Shown here one piece after another: positions 18,213 through 26,919 of a DNA stretch of 62,630 bases. The position numbers and the translations under genes are program-made. Position 1 is the stretch's first letter. Each line of letters begins with the position of its first letter. The DNA is taken from contig JASAON010001572.1 of assembly GCA_030849065.1 (NCBI GenBank), forward strand, positions 1 to 62,630. Reading direction: 5' to 3'. Source of the stretch: Jaenimonas drosophilae. Taxonomy: Eukaryota; Euglenozoa; Kinetoplastea; Trypanosomatida; Trypanosomatidae. Below the pieces are notes generated by a model. The model saw nothing but the letters and a program-made list of their open reading frames with translations. It made no database searches and had not been told where the DNA came from.

Positions 18213-19262
18213 TTACTTACCTTGGAGGATTTTGGTAAAGTACTGAGTAAGTGTGTAGCAAAAGACCAACCGAGGGGCAGAGGTACACAACTTTGGGGTA
18301 ATGCCCTTGTAAAAGGCACTCACCCCTTCTGTCCGCAGCGTCTCTGAGAACATTCGCCAACCTCGGCCACCATCTGAAGCACCGCCGGAAGCGAGAGTGG
18401 AGCTCTGAATGCGGGTCTTGATCACATCCATTGGTGAGGTACAGAGGACGCCAATGCAGCCGCCAATGGTGGAGGCAATCATGTTCTGACCAAAACTGGC
18501 AGAGCGGTAGTCTTCCAGCCCAAACAACCACTCCTTGGCACAAGCGGTCGCCCCAAACAATAGAAACGAGCCCACCACATTTCGAGTTGCAGTCACACAA
18601 CTACCAGCGTAGAGTGGGGCTAAACCCTCGGACCGAATCACTTGCAGCAAACCCTTACCCTGCAGTGCTCCCTTGTTGGTTTGGTTCAGCACCTTCATAC
18701 GATCAAAGGGGAGGAACGTGACCTCCAACACCCCAACCATTCCACCCGCGGCAGCCTCCATCGCCAACAGGCCCTTGGCCGATCGCCCACTACTCCCACG
18801 TCCTCCAGTCGCTGTTGTTGTGGGTGAAGAAGGCAGCCCAAAGAGGTGGCTGTGATGACGATGAAGATAGTCACGGCAGTAGGGCTGGCCAGCAAACTTG
18901 GTCGTTCGCTGGAGTACCTTGTACAGCACGGCGTAGGTGCTTCCTGGGTACATGTGGCGTACACGATCCACCAACGTGATTGGTTGTTGATGGAGGTGTT
19001 GTCCCAACTCCCCAGAGGTGGGGCCACGTCGTGACTGGTAAAGGCTACCAAAAATCACCTCATCCACGGCGTGGCAGGTGCGGGCGAAGGATGATGGATC
19101 CACGACGCGCTGACGGTGAGACATGAGCCGCTTGGCTGCCGTGTCAAAGGGGTGAAAAATGAGGATCTCCAGCGAGCCAGCCAAGGTGGCGGCGCCTCCG
19201 TGGCCGTACACAAAACGGCTCCACGCAGGCTGGGGAGGGCTTGAGTTGGTGGAGGACGTCAT
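18213..19262 (-). CDS. Mitochondrial carrier, YHM2-like (citrate/oxoglutarate carrier type)
   Basis: Inner-membrane solute carrier of the SLC25 family, 349 residues. Three repeats are visible with carrier signatures: FHPFDTAAKR, FLPFDRMKV and TSPMDVIKTR. The sequence follows yeast Yhm2 specifically: an N-terminal repeat ending KRLMSHR, then RNVVGSFLLFGATACAKEW, GLEDYRSASFGQNMIAS and FYKGITPKLCTSAPRLVF. Yhm2 exchanges citrate for oxoglutarate and was also found bound to mitochondrial DNA. A Gly/Ser-rich insertion lies between repeats 1 and 2. The frame opens at a TTG (19286); the first ATG is 19262. The A-run at 19338-19350 (plus strand) is the likely pyrimidine tract. Substrate is inferred from similarity only. 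Confidence 0.88.
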   Translation of the reverse strand: MTSSTNSSPPQPAWSRFVYGHGGAATLAGSLEILIFHPFDTAAKRLMSHRQRVVDPSSFARTCHAVDEVIFGSLYQSRRGPTSGELGQHLHQQPITLVDRVRHMYPGSTYAVLYKVLQRTTKFAGQPYCRDYLHRHHSHLFGLPSSPTTTATGGRGSSGRSAKGLLAMEAAAGGMVGVLEVTFLPFDRMKVLNQTNKGALQGKGLLQVIRSEGLAPLYAGSCVTATRNVVGSFLLFGATACAKEWLFGLEDYRSASFGQNMIASTIGGCIGVLCTSPMDVIKTRIQSSTLASGGASDGGRGWRMFSETLRTEGVSAFYKGITPKLCTSAPRLVFCYTLTQYFTKILQGK

Positions 19263-20792
19263 GATGTCGAGCCTGGATATAAACAAATTCCTACCTCAGC
19301 CTACACCACGTAAGCGCGCGCAAGAGTCTGACGCTTCAAAAAAAAAAAAAGACAAAACAATTGATGAAGAACAGAAATAGTCAGTGTCAAGCCAACAAGA
19401 ATCATCAAGGTTCCTACGCGAGCGCACAACAACGAGTTTTTGTCGCGGCATCTGGTGAGGCTCTGTGTGTTTAGTTGTCCGAACCGAAAATCACAGAGAC
19501 GGGTGAACGGGGGAGAACCGAAATCTGCTCATCCCACAAGACAGTCACACAATCAATCATCCTGAAGCACAAGCACGGATGCATGGCCTTCGATTGATAT
19601 ATTGTTGGCCCAAAGACCTACAGGGGGGCTCCAATTCCCACCATCGCGGTCCTCCTGCGTGTGAGGCAATAATTCCTCACAGAAGGGCCCGCGTTCTACA
19701 CAGAACAAAAGAGGCAGAGGAGGAGCATTCACCCGCCACGTCTAACCTGACATGCCGTTGGCCACGCTCCAAACTCTTCCCCCACTCTCAAAAGCAAAAC
19801 ACAAGATAAAGAAGGAGAATGAGCCAGTTCACATAAAAAGCTGGTGAGGGTGTAATGGAAGAAGTACTGGCACCAAGGGAGGTGGCCACACGGATGGTGG
19901 CCTAACGTCGCACATGAACTCTCCAGAAAGAAAAAGAGGGGAAGGTGGGCCAATGTTGACGAGGAGAACAAAAGGGCCCGCGTCAATCCGCTCTCTGACA
20001 GTACATGTGGTTCACCGCACATGTCGTGGAAGGAAAGAATCACGTTTTGATGTTGTTGAGTGTGCTGAAGATCAGTAGAGTATACCTAGTTCGCGCACCG
20101 ACGAATACGAAAATATAAATCAATGAACATAAAAAAAAAAACGTCGATGTACATCCGGAACAGATGCGTGGTGGGGTGGGAAGAGGGGGAAAAATGATAA
20201 TATGGTGTTGGTGTGGAGTGGGAAAAGGGAGGAAGATGAACACAGGGGGAGAAGGAGGCGCAAAGTTCTCCCTAACAGCAAAAGCACCAGCTAAACGAGA
20301 GACAGGTGGCATACACCCCGCATACCTCTCACTGGCAGTGTCAATGTCGGTGGCATCGCGCTGCCTCCCACAGTGCATATACACTGCACAACGCCCATGT
20401 AAAACTGCTATGAGGTTCACTTTTAAATCTCATTCATCACCCGTGAAGAGAGACCTACGTCACGACGTGTGCAGATCATGAAGTTACATGTCCACCGCGC
20501 TGCATAATGAGGCTGGGAGTCGGCGGCCTTCTCGTGTTTGACCCTCTCCACGTGCTCTCGATTGCCATCATCCTACGTCGTTCCTCCTAATACACATAAA
20601 CGGCCTTGGGTTATGATATCGGTTTGTTTTTAGGTTGAAAACACTTCTGATGAAGCAACATAGCCCACCTCCATACACGTCACAATCCAAGCCAAACCAA
20701 AGAGGTGGCCACGCCCGAATTACCGGATTCTTCACGTCGATGGAGCCCCCACACTCATCTCGGGCCGCTCGCCGTCACATGACGTGTGGCCT
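19263..20792. other. 1.5-kb intergenic region
   Basis: No credible gene. Several minus-strand pyrimidine tracts: 19338-19351 (nearest the carrier), 19925-19945, about 20131-20141, and a long purine-rich (plus-strand) belt at about 20170-20260. The extra tracts could reflect alternative splice sites or an undetected transcript. Confidence 0.5.
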
Positions 20793-21971
20793 CTACGCCA
20801 CGAGAAGGCGTGTGTATGGGCTCTCCACCTGACCGTATTGGATGGCCATCAGTTCCTTGAACAAGCGCAGCGTGATGCTGTCCGTTTGTCCGCAGGGAAC
20901 CTCCATGAGCTCACCCTTGTAGAGAAGCTGCTTAACGGGCGATACAACCGCCGCGGTACCGCAGCCGAAGCACTCCGTCACGCGGCCTTCCTTCAGAGCA
21001 TCCACGAGCTCCTGGATGTAGAAGATGCGCTCGGAGACCTCAAACTCACCCCAGCCCTTGGCAATCGCCAACATCGTGTTGCGCGTCACACCAGGCAGCA
21101 CTGTACCGTCGAGTGGGGCAGTGATGAGCTCCTTCTTGCCCTCCTTGGTGGTCCAAAGAACCATAAAGTTCATGGCACCAACCTCCTGGACCTCGTCCTT
21201 CGCTCCAAGCCAGAGCACCTGATCGAAGCCCTTCTTCTGAGCCTCAGCCTGCACAAGCATTGGCCCAGCGTAGTTCGCGCCGAGCTTGTTGCCGCCCGTG
21301 CCGCCAGGCCACGCGCGCTTCCGCGTCTCCTCCACAATCAGGCGTACTCCATTCAAGGAGGCCGCAGGGTCCTTGGCGGAGGGGTAGTAGGGGCCAACAG
21401 GGGAGGCAATGGCGAACAAACGAACCGTGTCAGACGGGGCAGCACTCAAGTGAGAGCTCGTACCAATCGCAGCGGGGCGGAGGTAGAGGGAGTACCCGTA
21501 CTCCTTGGGCACGTAGCACTTCTCCAACTTCACGAACTCCTCAAGAAGAGTGAGCAGCTCCGCCTCTTCGAAGCTAGGGAAGCACAGACGCTCCATGCTG
21601 GTCTTGAGGCGCCTCACGTTGCTGTCCGGTCGGAAGAGGCGAATACGCTGCTCGTCCGCGGCAGTCCACGTCGTCTTGCCACCCTCCGTCTTCTTGATAT
21701 CCACGTTATCAGCGTAGGCCTTCATTCCCTCAAAGCATGTGGTTCCGTAGTGGAGGCACGAAGTCTGGGGAGGCATGGAAAAGTTCTTGAAGGGCTCAAT
21801 CCGCGGGGCACCCCACTTGCCCTGTTCGTAGTCGATCACCAGCATGTGGGGGGTGAAGATTGTGCCGAACTTGACTCCCTGCAAAGGTTTCGGTGGTGGA
21901 GGGTCCTTCACCAACGTCTTAATCACATCCTTCGCCTTGAAGCTCTCGCGGAAGAGAGCACACCGACGCAT
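20793..21971 (-). CDS. BCAT: Branched-chain amino acid aminotransferase
   Basis: PLP enzyme (EC 2.6.1.42) that interconverts Leu, Ile or Val and their 2-oxo acids. It is 392 residues, normal for class IV aminotransferases. The catalytic Lys229 sits in GGNKLGANYAGP. Other family blocks are LHYGTTCFEGMKAY, RLFRPDSNVRRL, LYLRPAAIGT, LPGVTRN and EIAMIQYGQ-like ELMAIQYGQ. The N-terminus MRRCALFRESFKAKDVIK could be a short mitochondrial presequence. The animal redox CXXC pair is absent: the equivalent positions are Ala340 and Ser343, although Cys333 and Cys336 lie just before them. ATG at 21971 is the first in frame. A long plus-strand frame opposite this gene is its antisense shadow. Confidence 0.96.
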   Translation of the reverse strand: MRRCALFRESFKAKDVIKTLVKDPPPPKPLQGVKFGTIFTPHMLVIDYEQGKWGAPRIEPFKNFSMPPQTSCLHYGTTCFEGMKAYADNVDIKKTEGGKTTWTAADEQRIRLFRPDSNVRRLKTSMERLCFPSFEEAELLTLLEEFVKLEKCYVPKEYGYSLYLRPAAIGTSSHLSAAPSDTVRLFAIASPVGPYYPSAKDPAASLNGVRLIVEETRKRAWPGGTGGNKLGANYAGPMLVQAEAQKKGFDQVLWLGAKDEVQEVGAMNFMVLWTTKEGKKELITAPLDGTVLPGVTRNTMLAIAKGWGEFEVSERIFYIQELVDALKEGRVTECFGCGTAAVVSPVKQLLYKGELMEVPCGQTDSITLRLFKELMAIQYGQVESPYTRLLVA

Positions 21972-22641
21972 TGCTGTGGAGGAGTGGGTCGGGGGGAGGA
22001 GTTGTGAGGGGGCGGGAAGGTGGACTGAACTATCTCAGTATGTTAATGGAGTTCAAAAATAAGTCAGTTCACACAAGATAAAAAGTGTTTGTTGCGTACT
22101 GAGCAAAACGGTTCGATATGGCCGTATCCTGAACCACTCCGTCCAAGGTTAACTTTCTTTGCGTGAGGCTTGGATTGATGGATGGTGGGGAGTAAATGAC
22201 TTTGGAAACCACACAAAAATAGTCGCGTAAAAAGCAATTATAGTGCTCCTGCGTTGTGTTCGTTCCTGTACGTAAGTACGTATGTTGGTTGATCAGTCAC
22301 CGTGTATACGTATTTGTGTGTCTCTATCTGTTTCACCAAGTATGCGATCCCAACGTGTATGGATGCACACAGGAAGTATCTGCGGAGCCTTACGGTGGGA
22401 AGTACTTGGGCGATGGGAACGAAGACAAGCCAACAAACAAAAAAAAGATACAAGTCTTTGAGGGCTTTGAGGGGATGGATGTAGATCTACACACACCGAC
22501 CATAACAAGAGGGGAGAAGATGGGATGAGAAAAAGAGATGATGATTGAACATTCAGCAATGGATTAGTTACACATGCAGGACAGAAGTGTGCCAATGCCT
22601 ACATGCAGTTGGACTTAATGAGGGTGGTGAATGACGATTCA
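21972..22641. other. Intergenic gap
   Basis: No gene seen. Minus-strand C-rich pyrimidine DNA at about 21979-22019 adjoins the aminotransferase start and may act as its splice signal. A further tract at about 22500-22540. Confidence 0.5.
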
Positions 22642-23322
22642 CTATCCGCGGACGAAGTCCAGCAAGCGATTGATGATAGGCTTTCGACGATTGGGACCTG
22701 GGCTGCTCGGCCCGCCACGGTTGGACGCTCCATGTACACTGCCTGGAAGTGGGCCCTCAGCTTCCACACTCACAGAAAACACTGATACCGGAACAATCCA
22801 CAGGAACATGAAGAACAGGAGAATGCTAGCTGGGAATGATTGCAAGAGCAATCCAGAATTGACAATAGCAAAGTACCACCACACGTTTTCCAGGGCCATG
22901 CAGAGGGCGGTTGATAGCACCAGAGGGTGTGTTAGTCTGGGGAGGAATGGAAATCTGGAGAGGAGCTGCATACACAGGAGGTTGGTACCTATGCTTAGGA
23001 CGCTGGCCAAAAAGCTGAGCCGATCCACAAGCATGATGGCCGCATGGGCGACGAGGTTGAAGATGATCACGATCATCAGCATGCGTTTGGTAAAAGTTGG
23101 GTACTCCTCGGCAAAGTCTGAGAAGGAAAGGAGCAAGCAGCACAAGGCGGCAGCGAGGACAAGTGTGAAGACGACGATCATCAGCACTGACACCAATCGG
23201 AAAGGGCCATAGTATAGAATAGGAGATGGAGTAGGAGCTCCCCAGGCATCTGCCCGTCCATTGTAGTAATTGAAGCCTTCTTCGTCTTCGTAGTACCGAT
23301 CGTGATACCGATCCTCGTCCAT
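22642..23322 (-). CDS. TEX261/SVP26-family membrane protein
   Basis: Predicted COPII cargo adaptor of the early secretory pathway (226 residues). In yeast Svp26 sorts glycosyltransferases into ER vesicles. Hydrophobic segments begin at FRLVSVLMIVVFTLVLAAAL, RMLMIVIIFNLVAHAAIML, TNLLCMQLLSRFPFLPRL, and a last pair around ALCMALENVWWYF and ILLFFMFLWIVPVSVFSV. The spacing, the FAEEYP motif after the first span, FPFLPRLTHP, and the closing LWIVP...P.PGS match TEX261. The N-terminus is acidic and Tyr-rich (EDRYHDRYYEDEEGF), and the C-terminus is basic. The frame opens at a GTG; the ATG at 23322 is the first. The tract at 23422-23436 with AG at 23409-23408 lies upstream. ALG12 is encoded in the same unit. 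Confidence 0.8.
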   Translation of the reverse strand: MDEDRYHDRYYEDEEGFNYYNGRADAWGAPTPSPILYYGPFRLVSVLMIVVFTLVLAAALCCLLLSFSDFAEEYPTFTKRMLMIVIIFNLVAHAAIMLVDRLSFLASVLSIGTNLLCMQLLSRFPFLPRLTHPLVLSTALCMALENVWWYFAIVNSGLLLQSFPASILLFFMFLWIVPVSVFSVSVEAEGPLPGSVHGASNRGGPSSPGPNRRKPIINRLLDFVRG

Positions 23323-23755
23323 GGCTAGAGAGCTACTGCCACTATACTGACTGGCTGAAGAAAATGTGTGCGTATGTTGTATCACGCACAGTTATACGCT
23401 GAGTCCCCTTTCCAGTTGTTCAAAAGAAAAGAAGGACGTTGATGCTGAGTATGTGGAGCTAGCCTAGAATAGAGCACAACGAAGAGAATAGGTAATGTCA
23501 GAGTGCGCACATGAAGTGAGCCTTTTCTTCCAGCTGAACCATCCGAATCTCCAATGATGGACTAAGTGGGGGTTGTTGTTTGTTGTTATTTAGCCACGTT
23601 GGCTTTAGAGGGCAACCCCTCTCTCGGCCAACCTTTAGTCGAATGAAACCCTCACACGTTCACGGGAGGCAGACGGTACGCACACACCCGCTTCACCTCA
23701 GCCACACATGTGCATGGTGATGGTACGGCAAAGAAGTTGATGATCATTGAACACT
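23323..23755. other. Intergenic gap with splice signal
   Basis: No gene seen. Holds the TEX261-like gene's pyrimidine tract (23422-23436) and AG (23409-23408). The left part is presumably UTR. Confidence 0.6.
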
Positions 23756-24631
23756 TCAGCTCGTTGAGGAAGACTCCACTGGGCGAAACAGACACTCCAC
23801 AGAGAGCTTGGTGATGGCGTCGGCGTTCGCTGACTTCTTCTTCTTCTTCGTCTTTCCACTGGCGGTCTGGCTCGCAGAGGCCTCATCCACGATGCTGGTG
23901 ATGCGGAAAGGTCCTGGGGCAGCGCGAGGTGGACGAATGGCGAGGCAGCGAATGCTTCCGGGCTCAGTCACCACAATAACAGACTGGCCAGCGATGACGG
24001 GTTCCTCCTCAGGGCATCGAGCCGCCACGCTGTGCTCCACCTCATCCGTCTTGGCCTCCTCACCACGGCTACGCTTCTTGCCAGCCTCCTTGGTGCCGCA
24101 GGGCAAGACTACACGCATACACTCCGACAGAGGGCAAGCGTGTGCTACGCCCACCAAGATACCGTGTTGTTCCACCTTGGCAACGGTGAAGTCCGCAGTG
24201 ACTTGAATTTGCACGTCACCACGATAGTTGGCCTGTCTCGCTGTGCTGGCATCGTGGCTGATGTTCTGGAGATCCACAACCATGAGGTAGCCCTTCTCGT
24301 CCGAGGCGGCGGGGTCAATGGTTGTGGGGCCATTCTCCCCACGGTATGCCCGGTGAAGATATTGACGCAGCACAAGCTTCTCGACGAGAGCCTGTGGGCC
24401 AGAAGACGGAGCTTTCTCCGAGGAAGCAGGAGCTGGAGTAGCGAGAGTGGAGAGATACTCGCAAGGAATAGTCAGCTCCACACGTTTGGTGATGGTGGTA
24501 AAGTCTGTAAGTGCAGCGCGCTTCATGGCAAAGAAGAGTGGAGGAACTGGGCCCAACATGGGGCGTTTGTTTCCCTTCCCGCGACGCTGCTGCTTCTGCG
24601 GAGGTTTGGTTTCGGTGGCCTCCTCTGCCAT
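23756..24631 (-). CDS. Possible RPB7/RPC25-family RNA polymerase subunit
   Basis: 291 residues. After a basic head, the order of elements resembles the RPB7 family: PLFFAMKRAALTDFTTITKR (strand and turn as in FF...L...I.L.P), a helix ALVEKLVLRQYLHRAYRGE, then GYLMVVDLQNISHD (compare GYILCVLDYDNI in RPB7) and an S1-like strand pair DFTVAKVEQHGILVGVAH. The distal half has a Lys/Arg/Glu-rich insertion and ends KTKKKKKSANADAITKL. If correct it would be a stalk subunit that binds nascent RNA. Identity is by pattern only and several canonical glycines are missing. It could equally be an unrelated basic nuclear protein. The frame opens at GTG; the ATG at 24631 gives MAEEATET. Confidence 0.65.
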   Translation of the reverse strand: MAEEATETKPPQKQQRRGKGNKRPMLGPVPPLFFAMKRAALTDFTTITKRVELTIPCEYLSTLATPAPASSEKAPSSGPQALVEKLVLRQYLHRAYRGENGPTTIDPAASDEKGYLMVVDLQNISHDASTARQANYRGDVQIQVTADFTVAKVEQHGILVGVAHACPLSECMRVVLPCGTKEAGKKRSRGEEAKTDEVEHSVAARCPEEEPVIAGQSVIVVTEPGSIRCLAIRPPRAAPGPFRITSIVDEASASQTASGKTKKKKKSANADAITKLSVECLFRPVESSSTS

Positions 24632-24918
24632 TGTGGAAGCACTGCCGAACACTTGATGAGAGGGAGTGCGTGTGTGGGCACCCTTCTACCAGATTGAGGT
24701 GACGAAGAAGAGCAGAGATGACGACAGAGAGATTGATGGAATGATTTGGCCATACACACGATGCAAAGAATATCAATGTCAAAAGGTATATATATATGTA
24801 CGGAGGTGGGAAAGGTTATTGTGTGTTCAGGACGTGGTCACAAACGTGTGTGGGCAGCACCATCGCACCCTTTCATTGGAGTTGGTTAAGAAATTGATTT
24901 CCATCGTGATTTAGTCAA

Positions 24919-26559
24919 TCAGTCAATCTGGTGAACGTCAATGGAGTCGTGAGGCTGCGATTGCCACGTCTTCAGCTCGCAGTTGTAGTACTCCTCCGTG
25001 AGTGGGTCAAAGAAGGAGTGAATGTGGAAGCTGTAGAACATGTCGCTCTTGTCATCGTACACCCAATCGTGTGCCCCCTGAATCTCCACTCCAAGCTCCT
25101 CGGCGGTAAGCATTGCTGGGTGCATGGAACCCTCACCCCGACTCACCGTCACCACCGAGGAGGTCTGCCTTTCCACTGGGGTTGCCACCGGGAAGGGCTC
25201 GTGCGGTCGGCTATCTCCGGAGATGGAGGGCTCAGCCGTGAAGGGGTCAGTGGCGCCCGTCGATGCTCCCGCAAAGGTTACGTGCAGTGGGTGAGCAGTG
25301 TTACGATCCTTGCTTTGCCCGCCTGCCGGTCCATCCCCCATGGCGGCACCTGGAGGTACCTCAATGCTCACTATGCGCAGATGGCGCTGATCTCCGCTGG
25401 GATGGCGAGATCGATGCTCCCCATGTGAGGCATCGCCATCGTCATCGCCATGAAGTGGGTTCGGCGAGCGCCGTGACGGGTCCTCGCTTGACCTCTGTCC
25501 CGACTGCAGGCGTGGAGAGGTGGCAGATGTACGCCGTGAGCCGTTCAGCTCCTGTGGTCGAGCCATCGTACCACCACCTTGCACGTTTCGTTTTGGCCTC
25601 CGCACAATCTTTTCTGCCTTGGCCCGAATGCTGTACATGTAGCCCATGATCCACAAGGTGCAAATGAGGTTGGGCCCGTTGAGGATGGTGGCTGCCATGT
25701 AGAGGCGATAGCCCCAGGCAAGTCGGGCTGTGCAGGAGCCCTCGTCTCCAAGGAGACCACTTGTGGATGAGCAGCTATCTATTGCGGTATCAATGTGATG
25801 GGCCCGGCAGGCTTGGCGATCACACGAGATGTAGTTGGCAAAGACAATGCAGTCGGCAATGCCAAGAAGCAGGCCAAGGAGCAGGTTGAGAGCCTGGAGC
25901 TTCAACGTGCCCAAACGTGTTGGTCGCAAGACGAGGTAGGCGTTGAGAATGAAGGCAACGATACAGGAAAGGAACATGTGGAGGGACATCATGGTCCATA
26001 GAAAGCCAACGTAGAGGCGTGCGGTGGAGGAGGAACGCTTGCAGATGGTGTTGCCCGTGGAGCAGTCAACCACTTCCATCTCTGAGTAGGCGGAGTGCCG
26101 GATGGGGCAGCGTGGGAGTAGTGCGTTGTGTGTCTCGCATCGTACATAGATGCCAATGGTTCGCTGCAGTTGATTGCTCTCACTGCGGCCATTCACACTC
26201 GTCAGGAGAAACCATTCGGAGGTGATGGCGCTGAAGACCAAGCAGCACATTGTGCAGAGCGTGAGCACAAGGAGTAGGAGAGAGAAGCGCCACAAAGAGT
26301 TCACGGCGTTGTACTTCTGTTGCTTGTAGAGTAGGAAGGCCTCCAGTTGAGGGCTGTGCTCTGTACACTTGCCATCTGCATTCCGTGGAGAGGACGCCTG
26401 GAACTGACGTTGTTGTGGGGCGGATAGGTGAACCGTGGAGAGGCCCATTCGATGATGAATGAGGTAAGATGCGGGGAAGGACTGCTCCTCAGTGTGCAGG
26501 GCACCGAGTCGCGGAGAAGACGCCCCGCTAGCAACTTTGCGTTCGTGTAGTCCGTCCAT
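24919..26559 (-). CDS. Four-span membrane protein with aromatic C-terminal motif
   Basis: 546 residues, not matched to a named family. Hydrophobic spans lie at about 91-112, 182-210, 219-243 and 282-310. The first outer loop has four or more Cys (YVRCETHN, RCPIRHS, DCSTGN, ICKRSS) and the second has further Cys (CDRQACRAHH, DSCSS). This topology is like claudins or the amastins of trypanosomatids, though no amastin signature is clear. The 180-residue tail after the last span is Ser/Arg/Pro-rich. It ends in an aromatic segment at about 498-532 (DWVYDDKSDMFYSFH, then FFDPLTEEYYN) that resembles OCRE repeats. ATG at 26559 is first in frame. The tract at 26728-26745 lies upstream. Confidence 0.8.
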   Translation of the reverse strand: MDGLHERKVASGASSPRLGALHTEEQSFPASYLIHHRMGLSTVHLSAPQQRQFQASSPRNADGKCTEHSPQLEAFLLYKQQKYNAVNSLWRFSLLLLVLTLCTMCCLVFSAITSEWFLLTSVNGRSESNQLQRTIGIYVRCETHNALLPRCPIRHSAYSEMEVVDCSTGNTICKRSSSTARLYVGFLWTMMSLHMFLSCIVAFILNAYLVLRPTRLGTLKLQALNLLLGLLLGIADCIVFANYISCDRQACRAHHIDTAIDSCSSTSGLLGDEGSCTARLAWGYRLYMAATILNGPNLICTLWIMGYMYSIRAKAEKIVRRPKRNVQGGGTMARPQELNGSRRTSATSPRLQSGQRSSEDPSRRSPNPLHGDDDGDASHGEHRSRHPSGDQRHLRIVSIEVPPGAAMGDGPAGGQSKDRNTAHPLHVTFAGASTGATDPFTAEPSISGDSRPHEPFPVATPVERQTSSVVTVSRGEGSMHPAMLTAEELGVEIQGAHDWVYDDKSDMFYSFHIHSFFDPLTEEYYNCELKTWQSQPHDSIDVHQID

Positions 26560-26919
26560 CCTTCTGACAAATCTGTACTATGCAGATGAAGCACAGAATT
26601 CAGCGTGAGTGTATGGGTGCGTCGAGGGACGGCACCAACCTATGAAAGCAATCAATGAACGTGTCCAGCTCAGTACGGAGCAGAGCTGCTTTGGCACCAC
26701 GTACTCATGATAGCGCTGTACTAATAGCAGAGAATGAAAAAAAAACAAATGAGTGAATGATGCCAGCAGGAATCCGAACATCAGGAGCCGTGAAGCGTAT
26801 ACGCAAGGCATTCCATCACATTGCTTGGGGAGAGAAATTCGATGTTGAGCAGAGCACAATAGCAGGAAAGAAAGAATAAAAAGGTGTGAAGACGAGGTGA
26901 GATGAATGCGCCTCTGCCA
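26560..26919. other. Intergenic gap with splice signal
   Basis: No gene seen. Minus-strand pyrimidine tract at 26728-26745 and nearby AG at 26722-26721 serve the four-span protein gene. Confidence 0.55.

Noticed and set aside
20784..22007. 407-codon plus-strand open frame
   Set aside because: It lies exactly opposite the branched-chain aminotransferase, which has all its motifs; the plus-strand frame has no recognisable domain and is an antisense shadow.
24919..26559. Amastin surface glycoprotein
   Set aside because: Four spans and a Cys-rich loop fit, but the amastin signature is not clear, and the N- and C-terminal extensions are atypical. Kept as an unclassified four-span protein.
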